From DAIDKA01 sp049792815 (GTDB taxonomy: Bacteria; Pseudomonadota; Gammaproteobacteria; Steroidobacterales; Steroidobacteraceae): a DNA stretch of 60,964 nt. The notes beneath the pieces are model-generated. The model worked only from the letters and a program-made list of their open reading frames with translations. It was not told the origin of the DNA and searched no databases. Position 1 is the stretch's first letter; each line of letters starts with the position of its first letter. This document shows, one piece after another, positions 8,627-18,172 of the stretch. A program made the position numbers and the translations under genes. The DNA is taken from contig JBARBG010000008.1 in NCBI GenBank assembly GCA_049792815.1, positions 1 to 60,964 on the forward strand, written 5' to 3'.

Positions 8627-11095
8627 ATGCTGTGGCACTACCTCAACACCGCGCTCCACAATCTGCAACGTCACCGGCTCGCGACACTCACGCACATACT
8701 GGGCCTGGCACTTGGACTGTCATGCTTCGTGCTGAGTTTCACTTTCATCGCGAGCATGCGCGAGGGCGAACCAAATCTGTCCACTGCCGATCGCACCTAC
8801 GTGCTCACGCAGGATCTGCTGATCCACAACGCCGCCAAGGTGATTCCGACCTCTCCCTATGTCACCTTGGCCGCGTACGACTATCTGAAAGCCGATTTTC
8901 CTCAGCTTGAGACCGTGGCGCGCGCGATGCCGGCGGGCCTCATCGGCAACGGCGGCCGAATGAGCATTACCAGCGGCGAAAATGGCGGATTCGTGCATGA
9001 CCTGTTTGTCGACCCGGCCTTTCTGAAGATATTTCCTCTCAAAGTGCTGGCGGGCGACCCCAATGATCCCTTCAAGCGCGGCACCGGAACGGTCATCACG
9101 GAGCGCGCGGCGCTGCGTATATTTGGTACGCGCGACGTGCTGGGTCGGCGCGTTCTCTTCAGCAGCAAGTACCCGGGTGTGATCACGGCCGTCATTGCCG
9201 ACGTCGCGCAGCCCTCACACCTGGGAGATTCGGATCGAGCGATTCTGCAATTCGACGTCCTGAGTCCGATGAACGTCAATCTGATAGGGCCTCAGACCGT
9301 CGGTGACTGGACCTCACCGGCGACATTCATCTATCTGGTGTTGCCCGCCAATGGCTCACTGAGCGTTGCAGCACTGCGCGCGAGCCTGAAAACGTTCGGC
9401 GAACGGCACATGCCCGCGAGCACCGGACACTCGAACTTCGATGTGGTACCGGTCTCACAGGTGCGGCAGGCCATGATGGATCGGCAGGTGGTGGACACCG
9501 GTTTCTCGATCGTCACCAGTCTCTACACGCTCGACGCGCTTGTGCTGATCGTCGCGTGCTTCAATTATGCAAATCTGGCGACGGCGCTGGCCCTGCGCCG
9601 TACCCGCGAGATTGCACTGCGTAAGATCGTGGGCGCCAAACGCCGCCATCTGGTACTGCAGTGCCTGATCGAGGCAGGCCTGGTCGGTGTCTTGGCACTC
9701 GTCATCGCCGTGGCGGTGACCCTGGCGCTGATTCCATTGTTGAACGTAGTGTTCACGCAAGCACTGCGGCCCACGGCATTCGTTCATGCCCGCATGTGGG
9801 TGTTCCTTGCCGGACTGGTCTTTGCCGTGGTCATGCTGGCCGGCGTGTACCCCGCCTGGACGCTGTCGCGCCTGCAACCGGTGCGCGCCCTGCGCGCCAC
9901 TTCGAGCCGTACGGGCGCGGGACGCTATGTCCCGCGGGTACTCATCGGATTGCAGTTCATTGCGGCCAGCTTCCTCGTCGTCATGCTGCTGGTGGTGCAG
10001 GGCCAGAACCATCTGATGCGTGCCGCGCTGGTCGGCATCGCCCGTAATCCCACCCTGGTGGTCACTACTCCCATCTCAGACACGACGGTCGACATGCAAA
10101 CGCTGCGTGCGCGTCTGCTTCAGTCTCCCGCCGTGGAATCAGTCACCGCAACGGGTACCGTCCCCTGGGGCGGCTGCTGCTGGGTGTTCATCGTCAGTCA
10201 CTCGCAGGACCCAGCAGCCAAGGCCATTCAATCGGCCGCCAATCACGTCGGTAATGATTACTTCCGGACCGTGGGATTGAAGCTGCTGGCCGGCCGCACG
10301 TTTCGACCCGACTCCGGGGACGAAGTCACGCCGGACGACTTCAGTGGCAAACGGACGCTGAACGTCGTCATTGATCGGGAGTTAGCCAGGCAGCTGGGCT
10401 ATGGCAGTCCGGCCGCTGCGCTGAACGCAAGCCTCTTCCGGCAGCCATATCTGCCGCGGCTGCCCATGCGGGTCATCGGCGTTGTCGAGAGCGCGACCAA
10501 CCGTCTCACTGATGACGTGGGATCACGATCCGATCTCTATCTCTTTACCCCCAAATTCTCAGACTTCGCGATCATTCGCTTCCACCCCGATCAGGCGGGC
10601 CAGGCGGTCGCCCATCTCGAGAAGACCTGGAAGGCGCTCGCGCCGGGAGTCCCGCTCGAACGCAGCTTCATGGACCAACGGTTCGAGATTGCCTTTGCGA
10701 CATTCGACACCGTCAGTTCGCTGGCAACGGCGCTGACGGTCTGTGCTTTCGTCATTGCGCTGATGGGGCTGTTCGGCATGGCGGTTCACGTCACCAACGG
10801 CCGGCTGCGGGAGATCGGGGTCCGCAAGACCCTTGGGGCCAAGTCGCGCGGGATCTTCACGCTGTTGCTGCTGGATTTTTCCAGGCCTGTGGTGCTGGCC
10901 AATCTGGTCGCATGGCCGTTCGCGACGCTCGCGGCGCGCGCCTATCTGAATATGTTCTTCACGCCCATGCACCTGTCACTGCTGGTGTACATCGCAAGCC
11001 TCGCCAGCACCGTCATCATCGCCTGTACGGTCGTGTGCGGCCAATCCCTGCGTGCGGCGCGTGCCAAGCCGGCCGAGGTGTTGCGCTACGAATAG
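8627..11095 (+). CDS. FtsX-like ABC transporter permease (MacB family)
   Basis: About 822 residues with duplicated FtsX architecture. A first membrane helix (LATLTHILGLALGLSCFVLSFTFI) is followed by a roughly 250-residue periplasmic MacB_PCD domain and three helices containing LRRTREIALRKIVGAKRRHLV. A second periplasmic domain is followed by three more helices with LREIGVRKTLGAKSRGIF. The repeated (R)EI(A/G)(L/V)RK..GAK motif is the coupling helix of this family. The ATG at 8627 has AAGGGGG six bases upstream, better than the ATG at 8621. It completes the adaptor-ATPase-permease set under the GntR regulator. Confidence 0.88.
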   Translation: MLWHYLNTALHNLQRHRLATLTHILGLALGLSCFVLSFTFIASMREGEPNLSTADRTYVLTQDLLIHNAAKVIPTSPYVTLAAYDYLKADFPQLETVARAMPAGLIGNGGRMSITSGENGGFVHDLFVDPAFLKIFPLKVLAGDPNDPFKRGTGTVITERAALRIFGTRDVLGRRVLFSSKYPGVITAVIADVAQPSHLGDSDRAILQFDVLSPMNVNLIGPQTVGDWTSPATFIYLVLPANGSLSVAALRASLKTFGERHMPASTGHSNFDVVPVSQVRQAMMDRQVVDTGFSIVTSLYTLDALVLIVACFNYANLATALALRRTREIALRKIVGAKRRHLVLQCLIEAGLVGVLALVIAVAVTLALIPLLNVVFTQALRPTAFVHARMWVFLAGLVFAVVMLAGVYPAWTLSRLQPVRALRATSSRTGAGRYVPRVLIGLQFIAASFLVVMLLVVQGQNHLMRAALVGIARNPTLVVTTPISDTTVDMQTLRARLLQSPAVESVTATGTVPWGGCCWVFIVSHSQDPAAKAIQSAANHVGNDYFRTVGLKLLAGRTFRPDSGDEVTPDDFSGKRTLNVVIDRELARQLGYGSPAAALNASLFRQPYLPRLPMRVIGVVESATNRLTDDVGSRSDLYLFTPKFSDFAIIRFHPDQAGQAVAHLEKTWKALAPGVPLERSFMDQRFEIAFATFDTVSSLATALTVCAFVIALMGLFGMAVHVTNGRLREIGVRKTLGAKSRGIFTLLLLDFSRPVVLANLVAWPFATLAARAYLNMFFTPMHLSLLVYIASLASTVIIACTVVCGQSLRAARAKPAEVLRYE

Positions 11096-11096
11096 T

Positions 11097-11921
11097 TCAG
11101 GGCCGACCCGCCCGGTGCAGATTGATCTGATCGCGCAGATTCCGGGTTGCGGCACGCGCCGCTTCGATCCAGGTTTCATCGCTGGCGGCATAGAGAATGG
11201 CGCGCGATGAGCTGACCATGAGTCCATCGCCGGCCGCGGTCTGGCCGTTGCTCACGACGGCCTGCACATCGCCGCCCTGGGCGCCGACTCCCGGCACCAG
11301 GAAGGGCATGTCCCCGGTCAGCGCCCGCACCTGCGCGAGTTCCTTGGGATAGGTGGCCCCAACCACCAGTGCGCAATTGCCGCGTGAGTTCCAGCGGTTT
11401 GCCGCCAGCTGCGCCACCACTTCGAAGAGTTTGCGGCCGCCTGTGTCCAGGTCCTGCAGGTCGCGGGCGCCCGGATTGGAAGTCCGGCACAGCACGATCA
11501 CGCCCTTGTCCTCGTGGGACAGGAAGGGTTCCAGCGAATCTGTGCCCAGGTAGGGATTGACCGTGACCGCATCGGCGCCGTAGCGCTCGAAGGCCTCGAG
11601 GGCATAGCGCTCGGCGGTATTGCCCACGTCCCCGCGCTTAGCGTCGAGGATGACGGGAATGCCGGGGTGCTGCTGGTGGATGTATTCGATGGTGCGTTCG
11701 AGCTGATCCTCGGCCTCGTAGGCCGCGTAATGCGCGAACTGCGGCTTGTAGGCGCAGACCAGGTCCGCCGTTGCATCGATGATGGCGCGATTGAACTGGA
11801 AGATCGGGGAGGGCTGACCCGCCAGGTGGGCGGGGAATTTTTCAAGCTCCGGATCCAGGCCCACGCACACCAGGGAGTCGTTGCGCGCCCAGGCTGACTT
11901 CAGTTGCTCCAGGAACCTCAT
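11097..11921 (-). CDS. pyrF: Orotidine 5'-phosphate decarboxylase (long, type 2)
   Basis: Converts OMP to UMP, the last step of de novo pyrimidine synthesis. It is 274 residues, the longer PyrF class rather than the roughly 235-residue E. coli type. The catalytic segment reads DAKRGDVGNTAERYA, containing the Asp-x-Lys-x-x-Asp core. VCVGLDPE near the N-terminus and VPGVGAQGGD near the C-terminus bind the substrate phosphate. Its ATG overlaps the mnmG stop by 4 bases (ATGA), so it is translationally coupled to mnmG, an unusual partner for pyrF. Confidence 0.92.
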   Translation of the reverse strand: MRFLEQLKSAWARNDSLVCVGLDPELEKFPAHLAGQPSPIFQFNRAIIDATADLVCAYKPQFAHYAAYEAEDQLERTIEYIHQQHPGIPVILDAKRGDVGNTAERYALEAFERYGADAVTVNPYLGTDSLEPFLSHEDKGVIVLCRTSNPGARDLQDLDTGGRKLFEVVAQLAANRWNSRGNCALVVGATYPKELAQVRALTGDMPFLVPGVGAQGGDVQAVVSNGQTAAGDGLMVSSSRAILYAASDETWIEAARAATRNLRDQINLHRAGRP

Positions 11922-13828
11922 GCGACGCGGCTGGCCCTGTGCTTCTTCAAATACACCAGCAGGATGGAAATGGCCGCCGGCGTCACCCCCGGAATGCGCC
12001 CGGCCTGACCCAGCGTCACCGGGCAGGACTCGCTCAGGCGCTGCCGCACTTCGGTGGAGAGCCCCGGAACCCGGCTGTAGTCGAGGTCCGCCGGCACCGG
12101 GGTCGACTCGCCGCGCACCTGGCGCTCCACCTCCTGCTGCTGCCGCTCGATGTAGCCTGCGTACTTGGCGGTCACTTCCATCTGCACGGCGACCTGCGCG
12201 GGCAGCCGTTCATCGACCTCACCCCAGCACGGAGCGCCCACCAGTTCCAGCAGATCGCGGTAGCCAACACCCGGACGGCGCAGCAGCTCAAGGGCGCTAT
12301 GATCGCGGCCCAAGGGTGCATCCAGCACCCGCGCGCTCCAGGCCTGCGGCACCTGCTCGGGTCTGACGCGCGTGACCGCGAGCCGCTCGGACTCCTCGCC
12401 GGCCAGGCGCGTGCGCTCATTGAACAGGCGCCAGCGCTCCTCACCGACCAGGCCGAGTTCGCGCCCCTTCGGGGTCAGGCGCAGGTCGGCGTTGTCCTCG
12501 CGCAGCAGCAGCCGGTGTTCGGCGCGGCTGGTGAACATGCGGTACGGCTCAGGCGCACCGCGGGTGATCAGGTCATCCACCAGCACCCCGAGGTAGGCCT
12601 CACTGCGTTTGGGAATCCAGGGATCCTGGGCGCGCACCTTCTGTACGGCATTGATACCGGCCAGCAGGCCCTGCGCGGCGGCCTCTTCATAGCCCGTGGT
12701 GCCATTGATCTGACCGGCAAAAAACAGTCCGCCGATGGCGCGCGTTTCCAGCGACGCCGCGAGCTCACGGGGGTCGAAGAAATCGTATTCGATGGCATAA
12801 CCGGGACGGGTCAGATGCGCCTGCTCGAAGCCACGGATGCTGCGCACCAGCTCGTACTGCACATCGAAGGGCAGGCTGGTGGAGATTCCGTTCGGGTACA
12901 CCTCGTGGGTGTCGAGACCTTCGGGTTCGACGAAAATCTGGTGCGAAGTCTTGTCGGCGAAGCGCACGACCTTGTCCTCCACCGACGGGCAGTAGCGCGG
13001 GCCCACGCCCTCGATCACCCCGGTGAACATCGGCGAGCGGTCAGCTGCGGCGCGGATAATGTCGTGGGTGCGCTCATTTGTCGCGGTAATGAAACAATTA
13101 ATCTGTCTCGGATGGTCACTGGTGCGCCCGAGAAACGAAAATACGGGCACCGGGTCGTCCCCCGGCTGGGCCTGCAGCTGCGAGTAATCGATGCTGCGGC
13201 CATCGATGCGCGGTGGCGTGCCGGTCTTGAGGCGCCCGACGCGCAGGTTCAACGCCCGCAGCCGCTCGGCAAGGCGGTTGGAAGGCGGGTCCCCGGCGCG
13301 CCCTCCCTGGTACTGGTTGAGGCCGACATGGATACGGCCCCCGAGAAAGGTACCCACGGTCAGCACTACGGCGGGCGCTTCGAAGACGATGCCCGAGACC
13401 GTGACCACACCCCGGATGCGACCGTCTTCGATCGCGAGGTCCGCCGCTTCCTGCTGGAACAGACTCAGATTGGGCGTGTTCTCGAGGGTATGGCGGATGC
13501 GCTGGCGGTAGAGCAGCCGGTCGGCCTGGGCGCGGGTGGCACGCACCGCCGGACCCTTGCTGCCGTTCAATGTCCGAAACTGGATGCCCGCGTGATCGGC
13601 GGCGCGCGCCATGATGCCGCCGAGCGCATCGATCTCGCGCACCAGGTGTCCCTTGCCGATGCCGCCGATCGCCGGGTTGCAGCTCATCTGTCCCAGCGTG
13701 TCGATGCTGTGGGTGAGCAGCAGCGTGCGCGCCCCGCGGCGGGCGGCCGCCAGGGCCGCTTCAGTGCCGGCATGGCCGCCGCCGATGACGATAACTTCAA
13801 AACTGTGCGCGAATCGCATGGAGTCCAT
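11918..13828 (-). CDS. mnmG: tRNA uridine-5-carboxymethylaminomethyl modification enzyme MnmG
   Basis: FAD- and folate-dependent subunit that, with MnmE, modifies U34 of tRNAs. It is 636 residues, close to the usual 630. The FAD motif VIGGGHAGTEAALAAARRG is at residues 13-31. The family signatures SCNPAIGGIGKGHLVREIDALGG, GPAVRATRAQADR and PGYAIEYDFFDPREL are present, as is the C-terminal helical MnmE-binding domain. In-frame ATGs exist at 13828 and 13819. In many proteobacteria mnmG is followed by rsmG-parA-parB; here pyrF follows instead. Its partner mnmE is at 23840-25186. Confidence 0.96.
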   Translation of the reverse strand: MDSMRFAHSFEVIVIGGGHAGTEAALAAARRGARTLLLTHSIDTLGQMSCNPAIGGIGKGHLVREIDALGGIMARAADHAGIQFRTLNGSKGPAVRATRAQADRLLYRQRIRHTLENTPNLSLFQQEAADLAIEDGRIRGVVTVSGIVFEAPAVVLTVGTFLGGRIHVGLNQYQGGRAGDPPSNRLAERLRALNLRVGRLKTGTPPRIDGRSIDYSQLQAQPGDDPVPVFSFLGRTSDHPRQINCFITATNERTHDIIRAAADRSPMFTGVIEGVGPRYCPSVEDKVVRFADKTSHQIFVEPEGLDTHEVYPNGISTSLPFDVQYELVRSIRGFEQAHLTRPGYAIEYDFFDPRELAASLETRAIGGLFFAGQINGTTGYEEAAAQGLLAGINAVQKVRAQDPWIPKRSEAYLGVLVDDLITRGAPEPYRMFTSRAEHRLLLREDNADLRLTPKGRELGLVGEERWRLFNERTRLAGEESERLAVTRVRPEQVPQAWSARVLDAPLGRDHSALELLRRPGVGYRDLLELVGAPCWGEVDERLPAQVAVQMEVTAKYAGYIERQQQEVERQVRGESTPVPADLDYSRVPGLSTEVRQRLSESCPVTLGQAGRIPGVTPAAISILLVYLKKHRASRVA

Positions 13829-13843
13829 GTCGCTTCAAGGGCT

Positions 13844-13849
13844 TATAAT
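13844..13849 (+). promoter_or_regulatory. -10 element of the TAP-like hydrolase gene
   Basis: Perfect TATAAT in the 32-base gap between divergent mnmG and the hydrolase. Initiation would fall near 13856, leaving about five bases before the ATG at 13861, so the message would be essentially leaderless. No clear -35 was seen. Confidence 0.4.
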
Positions 13850-13860
13850 TAGCCTATTGT

Positions 13861-15378
13861 ATGCGGCCCGCCCCGATATATCGACGCGTCCTGAGCCGCA
13901 TTCCGGCCATTGCCGTTATGTCCGCCATGGCCTTGCTGGCGCCGATCGACCTCAGGGCGGCGCCGCCGTCACCGGCCCTGACATTGACGCCCTGCCGCCT
14001 CACTCACCCCAGCCAACTGGTATCGGTGGAGGCCCAGTGCGGCAAGTTTGCAGTGCCCGAAAATCCCGAGGCCCCCACCGGTCGCCAGATCCAGCTCTTC
14101 GTCGCCCGCATCCCGGCCATCAATGAACGCCATCGTCCGGATCCGCTGTTCCTGCTGGCCGGCGGCCCGGGCCTGGCGGCCACCACCTTCTACACCGGGG
14201 TCGCACCGGTCTTCGAGCGCATCCATCGCGATCGGGACATCGTGCTGGTGGACCAGCGCGGCACGGGCGGCTCGAATGCCCTGAACTGCCCGCCGGACAG
14301 CGACCCGGACGCGCCGGATTCCCCGGCAGTGCTGATGCAGGGGGCGCGCACCTGTCTGGCGATGCTGGCCACGCATGCCGATGTTGGCGACTACACCACT
14401 TCGATCGCCGTGCGCGACCTCGACGCCGTGCGCGCCGCGCTCGGCTATCAGACCATCAATCTCTACGGTGGCTCCTACGGTACACGCGTGGCGCAGCACT
14501 ATCTGCGGCGCTATCCCGAACACGTTCGCGCCGTGATCCTAGACGGTGTGGTGCCGCCGCAGATGACACTCGGTGCCTCGCTCGCCCTGGATGCCCAAAG
14601 CGCGCTGCAGCGCCTGTTCGCACGCTGTGCCGCCGATGCCACGTGTCGCGCCCGTTTCGGGGACCCCGACCACACCTTCGAGGCCCTGCTGACCCGACTG
14701 AAGGCCCGGGCCGCGCCGGTCGAGGTGCCCGATCCCTTCACCGGACAGATTCGCAAACTGTCGTTTGATGCCACCGACCTCGGCGATGTGGTGCGGCTGT
14801 CCAGTTACTCCACCGAGCAGTCGGCGCTGCTGCCCCTGGTGCTGGATGAAGCCCAGGCCCATGGCAATTTCGCGCCGCTGGCGAGCCTGCTGCTGCAGGT
14901 CACTCATTCGCTGGACAATCTCATCGCCGTCGGCATGCACAACAGCGTGGTGTGCTCCGAAGATGTGCCCGCGTACGGCATCCGCGCTGAGGATCGCGCG
15001 CAGCTGGCGCAGACCTACATGGGAACGGCGCCACTGGAGGCCTTTGAAGCCATCTGCGCACTGTGGCCGCGCGGCCCGGTGGATGCGGATTTCCATCAGG
15101 CGTTAAGTTCGGGCCGGCCGGTGTTGCTGCTGTCGGGCAGCAATGACCCCGTGACGCCGCCAGCCTATGCGGCGCAGGCCGCCCGTGGCCTGACCAACAG
15201 CCTGCAGGTGGTGTTGAACGGCATGAGCCACGGACAGATCACGGCACCCTGTGCCGCAAGGCTGTTGAGCCGTTTCATCGAGTCGGCCAGCACCGCGGGC
15301 CTGGACGCCGAACTCACCTGCCTGCACAACACCGTACCCAGTGCCTTTCTGACTTCCTTCACAGGACCCCCGCCTTGA
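13861..15378 (+). CDS. Secreted alpha/beta hydrolase, TAP-like (S33-type peptidase)
   Basis: 505 residues. The N-terminus has positive residues then a hydrophobic run ending LRAAPPSPA, a probable signal peptide. The fold motifs are oxyanion FLLAGGPG, DQRGTGGSN, nucleophile elbow NLYGGSYGTRVAQHY, acid LLSGSNDPVTPP and histidine GMSHGQ, so the Ser-Asp-His triad is complete. The C-terminal 100 residues match the TAP-like domain of tripeptidyl/proline aminopeptidases (Streptomyces TAP family). It probably cleaves N-terminal peptides in the periplasm or outside. The stop overlaps the TTG start of the ABC gene by 4 bases, so hydrolase and exporter are coupled. Confidence 0.85.
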   Translation: MRPAPIYRRVLSRIPAIAVMSAMALLAPIDLRAAPPSPALTLTPCRLTHPSQLVSVEAQCGKFAVPENPEAPTGRQIQLFVARIPAINERHRPDPLFLLAGGPGLAATTFYTGVAPVFERIHRDRDIVLVDQRGTGGSNALNCPPDSDPDAPDSPAVLMQGARTCLAMLATHADVGDYTTSIAVRDLDAVRAALGYQTINLYGGSYGTRVAQHYLRRYPEHVRAVILDGVVPPQMTLGASLALDAQSALQRLFARCAADATCRARFGDPDHTFEALLTRLKARAAPVEVPDPFTGQIRKLSFDATDLGDVVRLSSYSTEQSALLPLVLDEAQAHGNFAPLASLLLQVTHSLDNLIAVGMHNSVVCSEDVPAYGIRAEDRAQLAQTYMGTAPLEAFEAICALWPRGPVDADFHQALSSGRPVLLLSGSNDPVTPPAYAAQAARGLTNSLQVVLNGMSHGQITAPCAARLLSRFIESASTAGLDAELTCLHNTVPSAFLTSFTGPPP

Positions 15379-16103
15379 TCGAAGCGCGGCATCTGCACAA
15401 GAAGTTCGGCACGGTAACGGCCGTGGAGGATGTGTCATTGACCGCCGGGGATGGGCGCATTACGGGCCTGCTCGGCCCGAATGGCGCGGGCAAGTCCACG
15501 ACCCTGCGCATGCTCTATACGGTGCTGCAGCCTGACAGCGGCGATGCCTTCATCGATGGCATCAGCATCGCTGAGCACTCGCTCGAGGCGCGGCGGCGCA
15601 TGGGGGTGCTGCCGCATGGCGCAGGCGTCTATCCCCACCTTACCGCACGCGAGAACATCCAGTACTTCGGTGAGCTGCATGGCCTGACCCGCGTGGATTG
15701 CGAGCGGCGTGCGGCGCAGATGATCGACCTGCTGGAAATGGCGGATTTCGCGGACCGTCAGGCCAAGGGCTTCTCGCAAGGCCAGCGCCTGAAGACCGCC
15801 CTGGCCCGCTCCCTGGTACATGGACCGCAGAACATCCTGCTCGATGAGCCCACCAATGGCCTCGATGTAATGGCGGTGCGCACCCTGCGCACACTGCTGC
15901 TGAAGCTCAAGGCGATGGGCCACTGCATACTGTTCTCAAGTCACGTGATGCAGGAAGTCAGTGCCGTGTGTGACGAGGTCGTGGTCATCAGCGCCGGCAA
16001 GGTGGTGGCCTGCGGCACGCCCGAGGCACTGCGCGCACGCGCGGGAACCTTGGATCTGGAGGAGGCCTTCGTGCGCTTCCTGGAACCGGCAGGTCCGACC
16101 TGA
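15375..16103 (+). CDS. ABC transporter ATP-binding protein, NatA-like
   Basis: 242-residue ATPase: Walker A GPNGAGKST, Q-loop in LPHGAGVYPHLTARENI, signature FSQGQRLKTALARSLVHGPQ, Walker B ILLDEPTNGLD, and H-loop SSHVMQEV. The signature is FSQGQ rather than LSGGQ, a form common in the NatA/CcmA group. The start is a TTG inside the preceding stop (TTGA). It pairs with the ABC-2 permease starting at 16103. By similarity to NatAB it could extrude sodium, but ABC-2 exporters have many substrates. Confidence 0.87.
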   Translation: MIEARHLHKKFGTVTAVEDVSLTAGDGRITGLLGPNGAGKSTTLRMLYTVLQPDSGDAFIDGISIAEHSLEARRRMGVLPHGAGVYPHLTARENIQYFGELHGLTRVDCERRAAQMIDLLEMADFADRQAKGFSQGQRLKTALARSLVHGPQNILLDEPTNGLDVMAVRTLRTLLLKLKAMGHCILFSSHVMQEVSAVCDEVVVISAGKVVACGTPEALRARAGTLDLEEAFVRFLEPAGPT

Positions 16104-17281
16104 TGCGCTCGGTGGTCACCGTGTTGCGCAAGGAATTGCGCGAAAATCTGCGTGACCGCCGCAGCCTCGTGTCCGCCCTGCTCTTCAGCACGCTGCTGAC
16201 GCCGCTGCTGGTCGCATTGCTGGTCAACATCACCGTGCGCCGCGGTCAGGACCAGGACAACAAGTCGGTGACGCTGGCCGTCGTTCACGGCGAACGGGCC
16301 CCGAATCTGCTGGCGGACCTGCGCCAGTTTCGCATCGACAGTGTCGCCGCGAATCTCGACGATGCCGCGGCCCGCGACGCGGTCCACCGCCAGCGACACC
16401 GTATCGTGCTGTCCATTCCCGACAACTACGCGGCCCAGCTTTCCTCGGGACAGCCGGCGCCCGTACTTCTGTACAGCGATTCCTCGGATGCTTCGGGGGG
16501 GAATGACCTCGGGCGCGTGCGCGCCGTGCTGGGCCACTACGCCTCCGGCATCGCGCGGCTGCGGGTCATGGCCCGCGGAGTGGATCCGATGGTGCTGTCG
16601 GCGATTGCCGTGCAGGACATTGACGTCGCCACCCCGACCAGCCGCTCGGTGCTGATTCTTGGCGCCCTCACCGCCATTATCCTGATGACCATGCTCATGG
16701 GCGGCCTGCACATTGCGCTGGATGCCACGGCCGGAGAGCGCGAGCGGGGATCTCTGGAACCGCTGTTGACGGTACCGGTGCGACGCGAACGGCTGATCTA
16801 CGGCAAGATCCTGGCCGCCTGCGTGTTCATGCTCATATCCGTTTCGCTAAGCGTCTGTGCCATGGCCCTGGCGCTGCGCTACGTGGGACTTGAGCGACTG
16901 GGCATGAATCAGGACATGAGCCTCACGACGGTATTGAAATTGATCGCCTGTTTCGCGGCGCTGGCACCGCTTGGCGCGTCGCTGATGACCATCGTGGCCG
17001 CCTTCACGCGCAGCTACCGCGAGGCCCAGACCTATGTGGGGCTGATCCTGGCACTCCCGACCTTGCCGTTGGTCTTCGCCAGCGCGCTGGGATCGCGGCC
17101 CACCGCCTGGCTGATGATGGTGCCCGCGTTGGGCCAGCATTTCATGGTCACGGGACTGCTGCGCGCGGAACCGGTGTCGGCGTTGTATGCGACGCTGTCG
17201 GTGAGCGTATCGCTGTTGTTCGGCGCGCTGGCCGCCTATGCGGCCGGGCGGCTCTACCATCGCGAGAAACTGCTGGGGTGA
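16103..17281 (+). CDS. ABC-2 type permease, NatB-like
   Basis: 392 residues with an N-terminal helix (SLVSALLFSTLLTPLLVALLV), a large extracytoplasmic loop of about 140 residues, then five or six C-terminal helices beginning SVLILGALTAIILMTMLMGGLHIALDATAGERERGSLEPLL. That ERGSLE segment is typical of NatB/ABC-2 permeases. Its ATG shares one base with the stop of the ATPase gene (TGATG), so the subunits are made together. It converges with the KirBac gene with 14 bases between stops and no evident hairpin. Confidence 0.85.
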   Translation: MRSVVTVLRKELRENLRDRRSLVSALLFSTLLTPLLVALLVNITVRRGQDQDNKSVTLAVVHGERAPNLLADLRQFRIDSVAANLDDAAARDAVHRQRHRIVLSIPDNYAAQLSSGQPAPVLLYSDSSDASGGNDLGRVRAVLGHYASGIARLRVMARGVDPMVLSAIAVQDIDVATPTSRSVLILGALTAIILMTMLMGGLHIALDATAGERERGSLEPLLTVPVRRERLIYGKILAACVFMLISVSLSVCAMALALRYVGLERLGMNQDMSLTTVLKLIACFAALAPLGASLMTIVAAFTRSYREAQTYVGLILALPTLPLVFASALGSRPTAWLMMVPALGQHFMVTGLLRAEPVSALYATLSVSVSLLFGALAAYAAGRLYHREKLLG

Positions 17282-17295
17282 TGGGCCACGCGTTT

Positions 17296-18171
17296 TTACA
17301 GATCCTCGACCTCATGAAATCCGGTGTAGTCAAAGCACACGACGCCATCTTCACTCACATCCAGGACGTCGCGAAACGCCTTGTTCCAAAGGATTGCGGC
17401 ACTGGGATAGTCTTCTCGGGCCATGAGCGTGTGGCCGGTGGTCTCATCCGTGCCGCTGAGGCTCACAACGAAGGACGCATCGGAGCGCCGCAGCGATTCT
17501 TCGGTTTCCGAATGCAAAGGACTGGAGTCATCGATCACGTGCATGAGTGTCCAACCGATGAAGAAGGCCGGGTGCTGCTCACGAACCAGCTTCAGGTCCG
17601 TGATGCGGCGCAGCTCCAGTCCCTCCAGGGTGACCTCGTCGCGGATCATGCGCAGCTTTGCGGAAGCCTCCTGCACTACATTCCGACGGGCATTCGCAGC
17701 CCTGAACATCAAGGTAGGCCGCCCATCCACCGGTCGAATCACCGCGTACTTTGCGAACAGGAAGCGGGCCCGTGGCCTGGAGAAGCGCGCAAACATCAAG
17801 CCGGTGACCAGCGCGAGCATCATCAACCCGACGAACACCTCAATCATTGAAATGATGTGTCCGTACAGGGACTCGGGATGCATTTCCCCGTAGCCCACGG
17901 TCGCCAGCGTCTCGACGCTGAAGAAGAACGTCCCGAGGAATCCCGGCGGGCTCAAGTTGGCGACCGAGCCCGGCTGCAGGTAGTAGAGGAAGCCGAACAG
18001 GAAATCGAAGACCAGAAAGAAACCCGCTATGCCAACAAACAACCGCGGCCAGGTCACCGTCATCAAAGAGTGGTAGAGATCCTGAAAGATGGCGGGGGGG
18101 ATGCCGCGTGTGACGACCTGTCGTGAACCGATTTTTATGCGCGAAGCACTCTGGGCCGATGGCGGATTCAC
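17296..18171 (-). CDS. Inward-rectifier potassium channel, KirBac family
   Basis: 291 residues. There are two membrane helices (about 43-65 and 103-128) around a pore loop with the potassium filter TVGYGE at residues 91-96. A cytoplasmic immunoglobulin-like Kir domain follows (MFRAANARRNVVQEASAKLRM, WTLMHVIDDSSPL, SGTDETTGHTLMAREDY), as in KirBac1.1/3.1. The potassium channel call is solid. The GTG start lies one base after the stop of the upstream antitoxin-like gene, so expression is translationally coupled to it. Channel opening would short-circuit the membrane potassium gradient. Whether it serves physiology or acts as an effector under the upstream regulator is inference. Confidence 0.92.
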   Translation of the reverse strand: MNPPSAQSASRIKIGSRQVVTRGIPPAIFQDLYHSLMTVTWPRLFVGIAGFFLVFDFLFGFLYYLQPGSVANLSPPGFLGTFFFSVETLATVGYGEMHPESLYGHIISMIEVFVGLMMLALVTGLMFARFSRPRARFLFAKYAVIRPVDGRPTLMFRAANARRNVVQEASAKLRMIRDEVTLEGLELRRITDLKLVREQHPAFFIGWTLMHVIDDSSPLHSETEESLRRSDASFVVSLSGTDETTGHTLMAREDYPSAAILWNKAFRDVLDVSEDGVVCFDYTGFHEVEDL

Positions 18172-18172
18172 A

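Noticed and set aside
11939..13852. 637-codon open frame on the plus strand opposite mnmG
   Set aside because: Exact antisense of a firmly identified gene, no motif, composition typical of a mirror frame.
16490..16502. Run of G (GGGGGG) in the NatB gene as a frameshift site
   Set aside because: The frame is continuous with sensible protein on both sides; no alternative frame is needed.
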